Shown here: positions 35,664 through 43,219 of the stretch, piece after piece
Layout of the letters: each line of letters starts with the position of its first letter
How positions within the stretch are numbered: position 1 is the stretch's first letter
Source of the DNA: Sphingobium scionense
Lineage (GTDB): Bacteria; Pseudomonadota; Alphaproteobacteria; Sphingomonadales; Sphingomonadaceae
DNA: 50,638 bases
Assembly (NCBI RefSeq): GCF_014197035.1
Contig: NZ_JACIEU010000031.1
Coordinates: forward strand, 1 to 50,638
Reading direction: 5' to 3'
Program-made: the position numbers and the translations under genes
Notes under the pieces: model-generated
What the model saw: the letters and a program-made list of their open reading frames with translations, nothing else
Told to the model about the DNA's origin: nothing
Database searches by the model: none

Positions 35664-36866
35664 ATGAACATTCCCATCAGCAATTTCACCCGCGATGCCC
35701 GCGTCCCGCTCGGCCATTGCTCGACCGGTCCCCTCGAACTGGATCTCGGCAAGCTGATGTCGGGTCGCTGCCTGATCCAGGGATCATCGGGCGCGGGCAA
35801 GAGCCAGACGCTGCGCCGGATCATCGAGGAAGCCTTCGACTATCTCACGACCATCATCGTGGACCCGGAGGGAGAGTTCGCCAATCTCGCCGCGCATATC
35901 GGCGCCACCACCGTGGTCGCGCGCGACTATGCCAATGACGGGCTCACCGCACTCGCGCTGCGCACGCGCCAGCACCGGATCGCGTTGCACCTCGATCTCA
36001 CCGATCTCGAACCCGATCACCGCATCGAGAAGGCGGCCGCCTTTTTCGCCGGGCTTCTGTCAGCCCAACGCGAACATTGGGCGCACACGGTGCTGGTATG
36101 CATCGACGAAGCGCATCTGCTGGCACCGCATATGGCAGCGTCCGCCCGTGATGCGGAAACCCGCCGCCTGGGCGTTGCCACGCTGACCGACATGTGCGCC
36201 CGGGGGCGCAAACGCGGCATCGGCACAATCATCGCTACGCAGCGCCTCGCCAAACTCGCCAGTTCGGTGGTCTCGGAACTGCATAATCATCTGATCGGCC
36301 TCAACGTCTTCGACCGCGATGTGGCGCGCGCCGCGGACCTGCTCGGGTTCGGCAGCGATCAGGCAGCGCTATTGCGCCTGCTTCCACCCGGCGAGTTCTT
36401 CGCCTTCGGTCCCGCGCTGTCCGCCACGCCCGTGCTCGCGAAGATCGATCCGACGATCACGCCGCATATCGGCCGCACGCCTGACCTTGTGGCCGCTGCC
36501 GACCTCGGCCCGGACGAAAGCCGCACTTTGCTCGACCTTGAAAATCTGCGCGAGGTTGCGCCGGTCAGGACCACCCATACTGCCATGCGGGGGCAGCGCG
36601 CGCTCGATGCCTTTCTGCTCGACCCTGCCGCTCCCGCCGCCGCACGCATTGTCGGTGCCCTGGGAAACATTGCACCTAATGCCACTACGTCCGACGATCT
36701 TGCCCGCCATCTTGCGCTTGCCGCCAATGATGTCGACGCCGGACTGGATCTGCTCGCTACCATCGGCGCGTCCGACACGATGCCGCGCGGGGATACGCGT
36801 ATTGCGCGTCTGTCGGCCCGGTTGCGCCTGCGCGTCGTCGATACGCCCGTCGTCGGTCTGGTCTGA
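35664..36866 (+). CDS. HerA-like / DUF87 P-loop ATPase
   Basis: A 400-aa ATPase of the HerA-FtsK superfamily: Walker A QGSSGAGKSQTL near residue 40, a TIIVDPEGEFANL segment typical of HerA/VirB4-like ATPases, and Walker B VLVCIDEAHLLAP, with the GIGTIIATQRLAKLASSVVS sensor region. HerA ATPases form hexamers that translocate DNA, often with a nuclease such as NurA; no nuclease partner is visible here. AAGGAG precedes the start. The gene for a seven-repeat DNA-binding protein follows 12 bp later and is probably its partner. Confidence 0.8.
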   Translation: MNIPISNFTRDARVPLGHCSTGPLELDLGKLMSGRCLIQGSSGAGKSQTLRRIIEEAFDYLTTIIVDPEGEFANLAAHIGATTVVARDYANDGLTALALRTRQHRIALHLDLTDLEPDHRIEKAAAFFAGLLSAQREHWAHTVLVCIDEAHLLAPHMAASARDAETRRLGVATLTDMCARGRKRGIGTIIATQRLAKLASSVVSELHNHLIGLNVFDRDVARAADLLGFGSDQAALLRLLPPGEFFAFGPALSATPVLAKIDPTITPHIGRTPDLVAAADLGPDESRTLLDLENLREVAPVRTTHTAMRGQRALDAFLLDPAAPAAARIVGALGNIAPNATTSDDLARHLALAANDVDAGLDLLATIGASDTMPRGDTRIARLSARLRLRVVDTPVVGLV

Positions 36867-36878
36867 AGGAAGCGCATC

Positions 36879-38177
36879 ATGACCCATAAAAGCTTCGATC
36901 TCGACGCCGATATCGTCGAACTGATCCCCTTCGTCCCCGAGGCGGAAGCACTTCCGACCGCGCCGCTTGCAGAATTGGCCTTCCGCGCGGATGCATGGCT
37001 CCCTGATGAGACGGCGCGTCTGCGCGCCGCTTTCGCCGACGATCGCACGATCGATGAGATAGCGGCCATGCTTGGCAGGCCTCGGGCGGGCGTCGCCACG
37101 CGTATCCATGATCTTGGCCTGCGCCGTAACTCGCGGCGGTCCTGGGCCGAATGGGACGACGAGGAGATGGCACGATGCTATGCGTACGAACCGACGGCAA
37201 CGCTGGCCGCCCGGCTCGGCCGCGGTGTAAGTGCGCTCTATGCTCGCGCACGGCTCCTGGACCTGTCCGAGCCCGGATCGCCCCCCTACAGTGGATGGGA
37301 AGATGCGCAACTTCGCGCCGGCTACGAGAAGGGCGTTCCCGTCGCCCAGATCGCGAGCCTGATCGGCCGTCCGTTCACTGGCATCATTGCCCGCGCATCG
37401 ACATTGGGCCTGCGCCATGCCTGTCAGCCCGACGACTGGAGCGACGCGGAAATGACCCGTGCGCTCGAACTGGCATCGACCGGCGCACGCTATGTCGCCA
37501 TTGCGCAGGTTCTGACGGCCGAAGGCTATCCGGCCCGCAACGGTCGCAGCCTCGGGCAACGCCTGCGAAAACTGGGCTATGGTCGGGGCTGGGGACGTCC
37601 ATGGATTGCTGAGGAAGACGATCTTCTGCGCCATGCCTACACGACCGGCGCGAGCCTGACGCCGCTGCGCGAACGTCTTGGGCGTACGCCGCACTCGATC
37701 CGATGGCGGGTCGAAGCGCTGGGCTTGCGCGGCACCCATGTCCATCGCGACGGCTTTCGGCAGGGGCCCGTCTGGACAGCCGAGGAAGAAGCCCGGTTGC
37801 GGGAGGACTATGGCAAGATTCCGACACGGCAGATCGCCGACCAGATTGGCCGCGGGGTGCGCGCCGTTCTCTACCATGCCAACCGGATGGGCCTTACCCA
37901 CGGGTTCATGCGCGCGTTCAGCGCCGACGAGGACAGGGCGATCCGCAATGCCTGGACATATGGCGTCTCGATGGTCGATGTCGCCCAGGCGCTGGGCCGC
38001 GATCCCGCCGTCATCGGCAAGCATGCCGCGCGTATCGGCTGTCGGTTCAACGATCCTGCAAGGCCTGTCCGAGGCCCGAAGACCCGGCGGGCAAATCGCA
38101 CGCCTGTCACGCTTCAGAGCCTGCTCGCGCTCGATCCTGCGGACGCGGTCGATGTCGACCTTCCGCTCGCTGCCTGA
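36879..38177 (+). CDS. Protein of seven tandem Myb/GcrA-like helix-turn-helix repeats
   Basis: The 432-aa protein consists almost entirely of a repeated about 50-residue unit: an aromatic followed by an acidic DE pair, a charged helix, then IAxxLGR, and a last helix ending with GL or LG. Repeats start at W40, W92, W140, W187, W242, W299 and F347. Each looks like a SANT/Myb or GcrA-type helix-turn-helix. Such an array could bind a long stretch of DNA. The gene follows the HerA-like ATPase by 12 bp with AAGGAAGC upstream, suggesting a joint DNA-handling role. The family is not known to me by name. Confidence 0.7.
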   Translation: MTHKSFDLDADIVELIPFVPEAEALPTAPLAELAFRADAWLPDETARLRAAFADDRTIDEIAAMLGRPRAGVATRIHDLGLRRNSRRSWAEWDDEEMARCYAYEPTATLAARLGRGVSALYARARLLDLSEPGSPPYSGWEDAQLRAGYEKGVPVAQIASLIGRPFTGIIARASTLGLRHACQPDDWSDAEMTRALELASTGARYVAIAQVLTAEGYPARNGRSLGQRLRKLGYGRGWGRPWIAEEDDLLRHAYTTGASLTPLRERLGRTPHSIRWRVEALGLRGTHVHRDGFRQGPVWTAEEEARLREDYGKIPTRQIADQIGRGVRAVLYHANRMGLTHGFMRAFSADEDRAIRNAWTYGVSMVDVAQALGRDPAVIGKHAARIGCRFNDPARPVRGPKTRRANRTPVTLQSLLALDPADAVDVDLPLAA

Positions 38178-38201
38178 TCCTGTTCCAGCACGGAGGTCAC
38201 C

Positions 38202-38504
38202 ATGTCATCGTCTGACCATCGCGGCCCTTCCGCGTCACTATCCGCACGACCCGAATTTACCTATTCCCGCTGGAGACATGGCGGCTGGTATGTTCACGGC
38301 GTCCGCTACCCAAATGGTGCGATCGGTTGTGTCTCCCGAAACTATCCCGACGGCAAATGGCGCATCGTTTGCGATCCGCGCCCCTTCGAGAAACGCCCCA
38401 CCTTCCAGAAGCGCGAAGACGCCGCCATGGCCGAATGGCGACTGGCGCAAGCGGAAGTTCTGGAAAGCAATGGCGGCACTCTGCGCTGCTGCTCACAACC
38501 CTGA
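38202..38504 (+). CDS. Hypothetical protein, 100 aa
   Basis: A small protein with a compact aromatic core, FTYSRWRHGGWYVHGVRYP, then NGAIGCVSRNYPDGKWRIV, and a helix EDAAMAEWRLAQAEVLESN. It probably folds as a small beta-sheet domain. GGAGGTCACC precedes ATG 38202. No family recognised. Confidence 0.65.
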   Translation: MSSSDHRGPSASLSARPEFTYSRWRHGGWYVHGVRYPNGAIGCVSRNYPDGKWRIVCDPRPFEKRPTFQKREDAAMAEWRLAQAEVLESNGGTLRCCSQP

Positions 38505-38541
38505 TCCTCGACACCCACCGTCAAACCGGATGGAGGACATC

Positions 38542-38757
38542 ATGCCATCTGCCTGGAAAACCTGTTGCTGTTGCGGTCAATATGCCGGCCATTTCGAGCA
38601 GCACTGGAATCGCGATACCGGCTATGGCCTTTGCGAGGATTGCATCGACTATTGTGCCCGTGGCGAAACGGCCGAGAGTTTCGAGCGGACCTTCGGGGTA
38701 GCGGGCGTCCATTATGCCCGAAGCCCGTCCCCCGGCATCCTGCGGAATTCGGACTGA
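38542..38757 (+). CDS. Small cysteine-rich protein, probable zinc binder, 71 aa
   Basis: Starting at ATG 38542 (GGAGG at 38532-38536), the protein has CCCCGQYAGHFEQHWN followed by YGLCEDCIDYCARG. Two CxxC pairs suggest a zinc ribbon. The frame extends far upstream through other genes, but only this end has a ribosome site and biased composition. Function unknown. Confidence 0.65.
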   Translation: MPSAWKTCCCCGQYAGHFEQHWNRDTGYGLCEDCIDYCARGETAESFERTFGVAGVHYARSPSPGILRNSD

Positions 38758-38935
38758 ACGACGAAGCCCACACGATCCCCAAGAGATCGCGTTTTAGGCT
38801 CTCCGAGCCGATCAGGCTGATGATCTACGCGAGCACGTTACCAATCCCCATCGGCGTACCACTCGAAATACTGGTGCCGCTGCCGACGATCTGTCGATCG
38901 CGGCCTGATTTTTCGCCTATTCTACTGGAGGCTCC

Positions 38936-39142
38936 ATGTCCCCGCCAGACCAAAGCAACGGCTTCTCGCCCTTGAGGAAGAAACTTTCCTCCTTCGATCA
39001 TGCCCTCAGAACCGCACAGCAACTGCGAGGTCAAACCGGGGTTCCGCATTATGTCGTGCACGGCGTCGCACCCCTGCAATCCTACAAGGTTACGATGCGG
39101 CCGCCGGCCTGGCCGGACCGCTGGCTGGCGATGGTCGCATGA
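38936..39142 (+). CDS. Hypothetical protein, 68 aa
   Basis: A small basic protein (SSFDHALRTAQQLRGQTGVP, then HYVVHGVAPLQSYKVTMRP). TGGAGGCTCC precedes the ATG, and its TGA overlaps the ATG of the PAPS-reductase-like gene, so it is co-translated with that enzyme. Function unknown. Confidence 0.62.
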   Translation: MSPPDQSNGFSPLRKKLSSFDHALRTAQQLRGQTGVPHYVVHGVAPLQSYKVTMRPPAWPDRWLAMVA

Positions 39143-40089
39143 GCGCGGGCAGTCGTGCGCCCGTCGTCGCGGCATGGGGTGCGGGCACCAATTCGACTGC
39201 GATGATCATCGAACTGGTCCGCCGCGGCGAAATCCCGGACATGACGTTGCTGGCAGCCATGCCCGAGCAGCCACACACGAGGCGGCTTATCCCTGTCTTC
39301 CACCAGTGGATGGACGATCATGGCGTTCCCAACGAGGTCGTCGAATATCAGGCCCGGTTCTTCAAGCATTGGCCACCCTACACCTCGCTGCTCGATGCGT
39401 GCCTGACGAACGGCACATTGCCGTCGATTGCCTTCGGGCAGCACAGCTGTTCGGCCCGGCATAAAATTTCGCCGCAGGATAAGTGGGTCAAGGCATGGCC
39501 TCCGGCGCAGCATGCCTGGGCGAATGGGCGCAAGGTTATCCGCCTGATCGGCTACGACTGCTCCGCCCGGGACAACCAGCGTTATGCTCATCGCGAAGGG
39601 CATGTTTCAGATCTTTTTGAGTACAGGTACCCCCTTCGGGAATGGGGTCTCACGCGCGAGGATTGTGAACACATCATCGCAGATGCTGGCTTGCCAAGAT
39701 TTTGTAAAAGTTCATGTTTCTTCTGCACGGCAATGCAGATTTCGGAGGTCCGCGCACTGCCTCGCGAGGAATTGCGGCTCATCGTCCTGCTTGAAGCGCG
39801 CGCCGCGCCGAGGCTTCGAACCGTTGAAGGGCTATGGCGCAAATCGACGAAAAAACGTCCCGGTTCGATGACCGCGTTCATCCGTGCCGAAGGGTTACTC
39901 GATCCCGGCGAGATCGACGAGATCATCGCCAACGCGCCTCTCGATCTTCTTGAATTCCAGCGTGCGGCCGCTGCTGTTCCGATCGAGCAACGATCCCATA
40001 TCCGCACATGGATCGAGCGTTTCAATGCCGGTCGAGCCTGTGCTCCCCCGCCCGCCAATGATCCGGATGACCTCCCCCGGACGGCTTGA
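39139..40089 (+). CDS. PAPS reductase-like PP-loop protein with cysteine cluster
   Basis: A 316-aa member of the phosphoadenosine-phosphosulfate-reductase (CysH/DndC-like) PP-loop superfamily. The loop reads AAWGAGTNSTAMIIELV, a variant of SGGxDS. Cysteines are grouped as GQHSCSARHK and CKSSCFFCTA, a pattern like the iron-sulfur ligands of DndC-type proteins. It probably activates a substrate with ATP, for example in nucleotide or DNA modification, rather than assimilating sulfate, since no other cys genes are near. Plasmid and phage versions are common. It overlaps the 68-aa gene upstream by 4 bp. Confidence 0.78.
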   Translation: MSAGSRAPVVAAWGAGTNSTAMIIELVRRGEIPDMTLLAAMPEQPHTRRLIPVFHQWMDDHGVPNEVVEYQARFFKHWPPYTSLLDACLTNGTLPSIAFGQHSCSARHKISPQDKWVKAWPPAQHAWANGRKVIRLIGYDCSARDNQRYAHREGHVSDLFEYRYPLREWGLTREDCEHIIADAGLPRFCKSSCFFCTAMQISEVRALPREELRLIVLLEARAAPRLRTVEGLWRKSTKKRPGSMTAFIRAEGLLDPGEIDEIIANAPLDLLEFQRAAAAVPIEQRSHIRTWIERFNAGRACAPPPANDPDDLPRTA

Positions 40090-40711
40090 TCCCTGGCTCC
40101 AGCGCGGCATGGGACATATCTGGTGCCGGCGGCCTTGGCACCCATCACGGACGTTGGCTGAAACGATCAGTGCAGTCAGCACAAAGGCGTCGTCCGCCGC
40201 TTCGTAGTCCATCGCGATCCATGCGCTTTGCTGTGCGTGCCATAAGCTATCCCCGATAGGGACGAAGTGTTCGGCGATCCCGCCGTGCGGCCCGCCACCA
40301 CCCCCTGATGGTTCCCGCTACCGGAAACGCACCGGCCGGTGCCGCCCGGCATGGACCCGTTCGGTCTGCCTGCAGGAACCGCCTGATCATGCCGCCCCCG
40401 CCGCTACCGCTACTCCCGCCGGCGTAGCGCCAGCGCGGCTACCGCCGCGCCTCCAGCCTCGCTCCCCAACCCCTCTTCGGCCCCGCATCTTCCACCCCGG
40501 CTCCGCGCCATGCCGCGGTGGTCGCGCAGAGTTGTGGGCGGGCCGCGGTGTTGCGCGTGGGGCAGGCGGGGAGGCGTCGCGCGGGAGGCATGCGGAGCGC
40601 TGTCCCACGGGCGGGCGGCGCGCGGGGAGAGGGCAGGACAGAGAGGAGAGAAGGACCGGGGAGGGTGTCGCCGGAGAATGGTCTTCGAGCGACATTCGAA
40701 AGGTCAAGACG
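40090..40711. other. 622-base gap with strong strand-composition switch
   Basis: No convincing gene. The plus strand is very C-rich from about 40330 to 40510 and then very G-rich and purine-rich from about 40510 to 40690, so base skew reverses sharply near 40505. A palindromic CACCGGCCGGTG lies near 40340. The region just before 40712 has the ribosome site of the DUF736 gene. The skew switch may mark a transcription or replication feature; this is inference. Confidence 0.4.
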
Positions 40712-41182
40712 ATGAACATCGGTGAAATCTTCAATGTGAACAACCGCCTGACGGGCTCGATCGCCACCCGCACGATCGACCTGCCCCGCATCGGGCTGCG
40801 CAAGGTGATGAGCGAGAACGAGAAGGCTCCGGTCTACGAGATCCTCGCCCTGAACGTCGCACGCCGCTGGGTCCAGATCGGCGCGCTGTGGGAAGCCGTC
40901 TCGAAGCGCACCGGCGAAGTGTTCCTCGCCGGGAACATCGACGATCCCAGCCTGCCCGAACCGATGCCGATCGCGCTCTTCCCGGCCGATCACGGGGGCT
41001 ACATGGTCGCGTGGCGGCGCGACACCATGCGTTCCGACTTCGGCGGTGGCATGGGCGTCAGCCGCACGAACTATGACGATCGCGGACCGCGCGATCAGGA
41101 TGGCTTCGGCGGCAGCACTGCCGGTGCCAATGGCGAACTGACCGGCGCGGGTGCGCCGTTCGGCGAGGAGGATCCGTTCTGA
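40712..41182 (+). CDS. DUF736-like protein
   Basis: A 156-aa protein opening with MNIGEIFNVNNRLTGSI, close to the MxIGxF/Ix...xGxI pattern of DUF736, with a Gly-rich acidic tail. DUF736 genes mark alphaproteobacterial plasmids and integrative elements and accompany DUF932 and DUF2493 genes, as here. Function unknown. Followed by a strong intrinsic terminator at 41208. Confidence 0.75.
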   Translation: MNIGEIFNVNNRLTGSIATRTIDLPRIGLRKVMSENEKAPVYEILALNVARRWVQIGALWEAVSKRTGEVFLAGNIDDPSLPEPMPIALFPADHGGYMVAWRRDTMRSDFGGGMGVSRTNYDDRGPRDQDGFGGSTAGANGELTGAGAPFGEEDPF

Positions 41183-41207
41183 TCGCCGGTTGATCGGAAC
41201 AGGTTCC

Positions 41208-41246
41208 GGGCCGGGGAGGCGTCAGGCTTCCCCGGCCCTTTTCTTT
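41208..41246 (+). terminator. Intrinsic terminator after the DUF736 gene
   Basis: A stem of GGGCCGGGGA (41208-41217) with TCCCCGGCCC (41229-41238) around an 11-base loop, followed by TTTTCTTTT. Very strong rho-independent type, 25 bases after the stop codon. Confidence 0.85.
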
Positions 41247-41269
41247 TCTCTTGTCTGAGGAGGCAGCCC

Positions 41270-41548
41270 ATGCCGCTCCCTTCGTTGCACGACCTCGCCC
41301 CCTTCGCCGATCTCTCCGCGCTCTGCGCAGCGATCATGGCCAGTCCCGCCATCCGGGATATGCTTTCGCCGCCGTTTCCTGCGGCCCATGTTCCGGAAAT
41401 CCCGGCCGGGATCACCTGCGGCGAGATCATCGCTGCCATTTACGACCTGCTCGAGGGCACGCCCTTTGCCCCGCATGCCGCTGAAATCGTCGGGGCCGGC
41501 CTGACGCGCTCCGCTGCCTTCGCCGGCATCCGGGCGAGCATGCACTGA
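41270..41548 (+). CDS. Free-standing homologue of the DUF2493-protein N-terminal domain, 92 aa
   Basis: The whole protein matches the N-terminal region of the DUF2493 protein encoded next: FADLSALCAAIMASPAIRDML beside FADLPALFAEMTATPEFQRAF, and CGEIIAAIYDLLEG beside CAGIIATIFDLLTD. It lacks the SLOG-type nucleotide-binding part. It might be a partner or antagonist of the full-length proteins. TGAGGAGGCAGCCC precedes the ATG, and a terminator follows. Confidence 0.72.
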   Translation: MPLPSLHDLAPFADLSALCAAIMASPAIRDMLSPPFPAAHVPEIPAGITCGEIIAAIYDLLEGTPFAPHAAEIVGAGLTRSAAFAGIRASMH

Positions 41549-41560
41549 TCCGACACCATG

Positions 41561-41598
41561 GGGGCGGGACGCCATCGCGTCTCGCCCCTTTTCTTTTC
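41561..41598 (+). terminator. Intrinsic terminator after the 92-aa gene
   Basis: A perfect-looking stem of GGGGCGGGACGC (41561-41572) with GCGTCTCGCCCC (41577-41588), one mismatch, tetraloop CATC, and TTTTCTTTT. It lies 12 bases after the stop codon. Confidence 0.85.
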
Positions 41599-41618
41599 CA
41601 TCATGCAGGAGAAGTCCC

Positions 41619-42629
41619 ATGACCCAAGACCGTTCGCGCAGCATAAGCCGCTTCGCAGACCTGCCGGCATTGTTCGCCGAGATGACGGCAACGCCGGAAT
41701 TCCAGCGCGCCTTTGGCGATCCTATCCCGCTTTCGATCATCCAGCCGGGCGACGAACCGGGCGAGCATGACATGCCCGATCCGTTGCACGCGCAGGCGGA
41801 TTGCGCGGGGATCATCGCCACGATCTTCGACCTGCTGACCGATACAAGGCTCGATGCGCTCGCGCCCGAAATCGCGTGGGGCACCGTCAACAGCTTCCAT
41901 TTCGTCGCTGGCAAGCTGGAAAAGCAGGAGGACGCAGTAGTCGACGAGCTGCGCGACATGATGCGCCGTTCCGAGCCTTCCGAAGTGTTCAACACCGAAC
42001 TGGAGGAGAAGCAGCTCCTGTGCCAGTCACTGTCCGAACAGCGCGAGGCGGTCGAGTGCATGCGCGACTATGCCGCCGAAACCTTCCGCGTGCTCTCGGG
42101 CCGTCCCTGGTCGCCCGCGCGCGGCTCGCGTGTCTCGAAGGCCGCCACCGCCACGCAGGTGTCCATACAGGACTTCCTGCGCGCCCGGGAACTGGCCGAC
42201 CGCGAGCGTTACCGCCCGCGTGGTCCGATCGTCGTCGCCTCGGGTCATGCCGAATGGCATGACTGGCAACTGCTCTGGGACCGGCTCGATTCCATCCTCG
42301 AGCGTATCCCGCACATGACGCTGGTGACGACCGCGCAGCGCAAGGGGTTCGATGCGATCGTGGCTTCATGGGCGGGGAACCGCGAGGTCCAGTTCGTGAC
42401 CTACTCGTTGACAGGCTCGGGACGCGGTGCGCCCTTCGCGCGCAACCGCAAGCTGGTCGATCTCAAACCCGTCGAAGCCTTGCTGGGGGAGGGGTCAGGC
42501 ATTCAGGCCAACCTTTATCAGGCCCTGCGCAAGGCAGGTGTCCCTATCCATGCCTTCCGCAAGGCGGATCAGGCTCCGGCCGAGAAGGTCGCTCCGCCGG
42601 AGCGGGGTCGGCTGCGTCGGGCGGCGTAA
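41619..42629 (+). CDS. DUF2493 (SLOG superfamily) protein, copy 1
   Basis: A 336-aa protein. The N-terminal about 120 residues form a helical domain shared with its neighbours; the C-terminal 150 form a Rossmann-like SLOG domain with RGPIVVASGHAEWHDWQLLW, LVTTAQRKGFDAIVASWAGN and EALLGEGSGIQANLYQALRK. DUF2493 proteins are thought to bind nucleotides or nucleotide-derived signals. Here the typical Gly-Cys in GCDAxAAxWA is GFDAIVASWA. GCAGGAGAAG precedes the start. A paralogue lies at 43409. Confidence 0.85.
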   Translation: MTQDRSRSISRFADLPALFAEMTATPEFQRAFGDPIPLSIIQPGDEPGEHDMPDPLHAQADCAGIIATIFDLLTDTRLDALAPEIAWGTVNSFHFVAGKLEKQEDAVVDELRDMMRRSEPSEVFNTELEEKQLLCQSLSEQREAVECMRDYAAETFRVLSGRPWSPARGSRVSKAATATQVSIQDFLRARELADRERYRPRGPIVVASGHAEWHDWQLLWDRLDSILERIPHMTLVTTAQRKGFDAIVASWAGNREVQFVTYSLTGSGRGAPFARNRKLVDLKPVEALLGEGSGIQANLYQALRKAGVPIHAFRKADQAPAEKVAPPERGRLRRAA

Positions 42630-42654
42630 CGTCGGCGAACTTCCTTCATCCTGT

Positions 42655-42687
42655 CGGGGGCGGCGCTACGCGCTGTCCCCGTTTTTT
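42655..42687 (+). terminator. Intrinsic terminator after DUF2493 copy 1
   Basis: The stem CGGGGGCGGCG (42655-42665) pairs with CGCGCTGTCCCCG (42669-42681), allowing a mismatch, and is followed directly by TTTTTT (42682-42687). Confidence 0.8.
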
Positions 42688-42700
42688 ATGGGAGCGCATG

Positions 42701-42919
42701 ATGGCGATACCCGATCATCACCGAGCCAATTTTCAAACTTTGCTGGATGCCGCCATGGACGGCAATCTCGCGTTGATGGAATGCGTCGATGCGGTTTCCG
42801 GCGAACCCCGCTTTGTGGTCTGCGCCGTCGGCCGGAGCGGGGAGGAATATCTGTTCACGCCGTTCGGGCACTTGCATGACGGCGATCCCTTTGCCGCCTA
42901 TGTTCCGCCAGCGCCCTGA
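42701..42919 (+). CDS. DUF6117-like protein, 72 aa
   Basis: A small protein matching the DUF6117 pattern: DHHRANFQTLLDAAMDGNL, ALMECVDAVSGEPRFVVCAV and GRSGEEYLFTPFGHL. Function unknown; common next to DUF2493 genes on plasmids. The start may be this ATG or the adjacent one at 42698; GGGAG lies just upstream. Confidence 0.75.
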   Translation: MAIPDHHRANFQTLLDAAMDGNLALMECVDAVSGEPRFVVCAVGRSGEEYLFTPFGHLHDGDPFAAYVPPAP

Positions 42920-42997
42920 GGAGGACGCGCGCCCGATCAGGTGGAAGGACGTGCGGGCATCCCATTCCCATGATCGCCATGGAGGTGTCGGTTGGCG

Positions 42998-43080
42998 TCA
43001 AGGACGGCGGGGCCCCACCATTTTGCTTTGCAAAATCGTTGCCCCCGCCGCCGCTTCGCGACCGCATTTGCGGTCCTTGA
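42998..43080. repeat. Structured palindromic repeat, copy A
   Basis: The unit is bounded by TCAAGGAC (42998-43005) and GTCCTTGA (43073-43080), which are perfect reverse complements, and holds an inner hairpin ATTTTGC-TTT-GCAAAAT inside GGGGCCCC...GCCCCC. A second, longer unit at 43220 has the same borders and inner layout. Together they fill most of the 489-base gap between the DUF6117 gene and DUF2493 copy 2. No gene is supported there. Confidence 0.65.
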
Positions 43081-43131
43081 CCCCGGCCCTCACCGTCCAT
43101 GGACATTGAGGGCAGCGCTCGCAGGCACCCA

Positions 43132-43168
43132 TTTGCGAATCAGGGGCATCGAGCCCCAGATTCGCAAA
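43132..43168. repeat. 16-bp stem hairpin between the two palindromic repeats
   Basis: TTTGCGAATCAGGGGC (43132-43147) and GCCCCAGATTCGCAAA (43153-43168) pair over 16 bp with one mismatch and a 5-base loop. There is no T-run, so it is not a standard terminator. It could be a protein-binding or RNA structure; function not known. Confidence 0.6.
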
Positions 43169-43219
43169 GCCTCTTCTCTCTCTCAAGAATTCCTATGTTG
43201 GCACGGGACCGCGTCGGCC

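Noticed and set aside
36369..38024. 551-codon minus-strand frame
   Set aside because: Opposite the HerA-like and repeat-protein genes; the plus-strand proteins have clear motifs and coupling.
40090..40212. Possible small minus-strand gene starting MDYEAADDAFVLTALIVS
   Set aside because: Weak ribosome site and the frame runs on into the PAPS-reductase-like gene as antisense; not enough to call.
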